64,000 bases of DNA, from NCBI GenBank assembly GCA_001898335.1, contig MKTS01000015.1:124001-188000 (forward strand), read 5' to 3'. This document shows positions 62,424-64,000 of this stretch, piece by piece. The translations under genes and the position numbers were made by a program. Every line of letters begins with the position of its first letter. Within the stretch, counting starts at the first letter, position 1. Below the pieces are notes generated by a model. That model worked only from the letters and a program-made list of their open reading frames with translations. It made no database searches and was not told the DNA's origin. This stretch comes from Mucilaginibacter sp. 44-25 (GTDB lineage: Bacteria > Bacteroidota > Bacteroidia > Sphingobacteriales > Sphingobacteriaceae).

Positions 62424-63242
62424 ATGGGTTTTTTGAATATTGACGGTTTAGGCAGGGCGCATTACCATGAATATGGTAGCGGCGATAAACCTATGCTGGC
62501 ATTTCATGGCTACGGCATGACGGGGAGGCAATTCCATGTGCTCGAGAGATCGATCCTGAAGAACTTTCATGTTTATGGTTTTGATCATTTTTTTCATGGA
62601 GAAAGTGAACTGAGTAACTGGCCTGAGCAAAAGATACTGGCAGGCATGCCCCGCCATATGGTAAAAGCCTATGCCGACGAATGGTTTAAGCAACACGGCA
62701 AACAACGATTTTCGGTAATGGGGTATTCCATAGGTGCTAACCTGGCCCTCATACTCGCCGAAGAGTACCCCGAACTGATCGATGAAATTATCCTGATGGC
62801 ACCTGACGGCCTTGCCGTGTATAAAGGTTTCGAGATATTATTGCACAAACCCTGGGGCAAATACCTGTTTAAAACCGTTACCAAAAGCAAATGGCTGGCG
62901 CCCTCGCTGCTTAAAAATTTAAAGCGTGTAAATTTTATTGATGATAGCCTTTACACTATTGCCTATAACGAGATAGACACCGAGAGGAAACGGCTGGATG
63001 TATATTATACGCTAAACCTCATACGCCTGCTAAAGCCGGATGTGCAGAAAGTTGCCAGCCTTATTAATCAGCATCATATCAAATGCACGCTGGTATTCGG
63101 CAAGCACGATAATTTGTTCCCTAAAAAAGCGGCTTTGCCTTTTATCAGCAGTTTAAAAAATGCCGGGGTGCACGAGGTGGATATGGGCCATTGGCTGGTA
63201 ACCAAACAACTGGACGATTATTTAGTTAATTTACCACAATGA
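62424..63242 (+). CDS. Alpha/beta hydrolase
   Basis: 272 residues. Hydrolase motifs: AFHGYGMTGRQFHVL (oxyanion), VMGYSIGANLALIL (nucleophile elbow), VFGKHDNLFP (acid) and DMGHWLV (histidine). No signal peptide. It overlaps the next gene by 4 bp (ATGA), so it is coupled to the acyltransferase genes. It may act on a lipid or acyl ester in envelope synthesis; the substrate is unknown. Confidence 0.85.
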   Translation: MGFLNIDGLGRAHYHEYGSGDKPMLAFHGYGMTGRQFHVLERSILKNFHVYGFDHFFHGESELSNWPEQKILAGMPRHMVKAYADEWFKQHGKQRFSVMGYSIGANLALILAEEYPELIDEIILMAPDGLAVYKGFEILLHKPWGKYLFKTVTKSKWLAPSLLKNLKRVNFIDDSLYTIAYNEIDTERKRLDVYYTLNLIRLLKPDVQKVASLINQHHIKCTLVFGKHDNLFPKKAALPFISSLKNAGVHEVDMGHWLVTKQLDDYLVNLPQ

Positions 63243-63862
63243 TACCCGCCCGCAGAGTAACCCTTTTCAGTAACTGGTTTGCCAAATACATGCGCTACCG
63301 CATGCGCAAGGCCTTTAACCGCCTGGAGGTAATGCCGTTTACGCCAAAGCCCGGGCACTCCATACTGTTGCTGTGCAACCACTTTAGCTGGTGGGATGGC
63401 CTGTGGGGTAATTATTTGGCTTACTGGCACCTGCACCGCAAATTGTACATTATGATGCAGGAAGACCACCTGCAAAAGCGGATGTTGCTGAACCTGTTTG
63501 GTGGTTTTTCTATCAACCGGCAGTCGCGCGAGATGATCAAATCCCTGCAATACGCGGCGGGCCTATTGGCCAACCCCGAGAACCTGGTGGTGGTGTTCCC
63601 GCAGGGCGAACTCATATCCAACCACACTACCGAGATAAAGGTGGAGCGCGGTATCGAACTCTTGTTGCGCAACATTAAAGGCCCCTGCCAGATCGTGTAT
63701 AACTGCGCGCTGATTGATTACTTCGAAAGCCTTAAACCATCGGTATATTTCCATTTGTTTGATTGCGGCGTTGCCGGTGAGGTAAGCTTCGCGGAGCTTT
63801 CAGAGAAGATAAACGCCTTTCATAAACAGGCGCTCGCAGCGCAAGTAAACGTAGCGCATTAA
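63239..63862 (+). CDS. Lysophospholipid acyltransferase-type (PlsC-like) protein
   Basis: 207 residues. The NHxxxxD motif is NHFSWWDG and the second is FPQGE; ILLLCNHF and GGFSINRQSREM fit the family. The chain is shorter than typical PlsC and the N-terminus has an Arg-rich helix (YMRYRMRKAFNRL) that may lie on the membrane. It transfers acyl chains onto lysophosphatidate or another lipid acceptor. Another acyltransferase gene begins 7 bp after it. Confidence 0.85.
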   Translation: MIPARRVTLFSNWFAKYMRYRMRKAFNRLEVMPFTPKPGHSILLLCNHFSWWDGLWGNYLAYWHLHRKLYIMMQEDHLQKRMLLNLFGGFSINRQSREMIKSLQYAAGLLANPENLVVVFPQGELISNHTTEIKVERGIELLLRNIKGPCQIVYNCALIDYFESLKPSVYFHLFDCGVAGEVSFAELSEKINAFHKQALAAQVNVAH

Positions 63863-63869
63863 ACCGGTT

Positions 63870-64000
63870 ATGATCTACCCGAAAAAGAACAGGCTCATCA
63901 AGTGGTTTTTCCACCATTACATCCTGCGTTTAGTAGGGCGCAATTTTCATGAGGTGAATTTTGATAAGCCCGCGATCGACCCCAGTCGCTCCGTTTTATT
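63870..64000 (+). CDS. Second acyltransferase-like gene, N-terminal part only
   Basis: 43 codons up to the window edge (MIYPKKNRLIKWFFHHYILR and onward). The sequence resembles the N-terminal amphipathic helix of PlsC-like acyltransferases, before the NHx4D motif. It starts 7 bp after the previous acyltransferase stop, so it is probably the next gene of that operon. Confidence 0.5.
   Translation, partial: MIYPKKNRLIKWFFHHYILRLVGRNFHEVNFDKPAIDPSRSVL

Overview
The window looks like chromosomal DNA of a Sphingobacteriaceae member of the Bacteroidota, most like Mucilaginibacter or Pedobacter. This is inferred, not proven. The grounds are a SusC/SusD pair, many TAnnTTTG promoter -7 elements (the Bacteroidota primary sigma consensus), few Shine-Dalgarno sequences, typical lineage families (DUF4293, M56/BlaI pairs, large FtsX-type permeases), moderate GC, and intergenic palindromes of the kind common in this group. 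No phage, plasmid, integrase, transposase, CRISPR array or rRNA gene was seen. The only tRNA is tRNA-Ser(GGA).

Layout. 1-2.0 kb: end of a SusC/SusD glycan-uptake locus. 2.1-6.1 kb: tRNA-Ser, polyprenyl synthase, LysE-type exporter, a large structured repeat and a BtuF-like protein. 6.2-19.6 kb: GH20 hexosaminidase, ahcY, cdaA, M1 aminopeptidase, a Gfo/Idh oxidoreductase plus tandem-DUF1080 pair, a DUF2157-like membrane protein and ribF. 19.6-26.9 kb: second copy of the large repeat, truB, a hydrolase, DUF4293, truA, an ABC exporter, an M23 peptidase and a bacilliredoxin. 27-34.4 kb: FtsX/MacB-type permease with an orphan domain remnant, small enzymes, a divergent HxlR/oxidoreductase pair and ettA. 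34.9-44.8 kb: clpC, a lipoprotein, fabI, recN, an M56/BlaI regulatory pair with its operator, an MBL hydrolase and a lone receiver domain. 45-55.7 kb: gcvP, pdxJ, a degenerate NodB-like protein, dnaA, split methylmalonyl-CoA mutase, an A-type Fe-S protein and a MacB-type permease. 55.9-61.1 kb: nucleotide-sugar/exopolysaccharide operon (ugd, UDP-xylose synthase, galE, rfbB, cpsB-like). 61.1-64 kb: waaA, a hydrolase and tandem acyltransferases.

Most genes are housekeeping or envelope functions. The most unusual signal is repetitive DNA. There are two copies of a hairpin-bounded intergenic element with a 185-bp core (4865-5049 and 19775-19959). Several families of short palindromes or stutter repeats also occur, and three of them lie in frame inside conserved genes: a palindrome in truA, inverted octamer arrays in recN and heptamers in waaA. 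Other leads are the oxidoreductase/tandem-DUF1080 pair, promoters placed so close to the start codon that truA and an MBL gene may be leaderless, and a short promoter-to-terminator unit at 30.86-30.95 kb that could be a small RNA.
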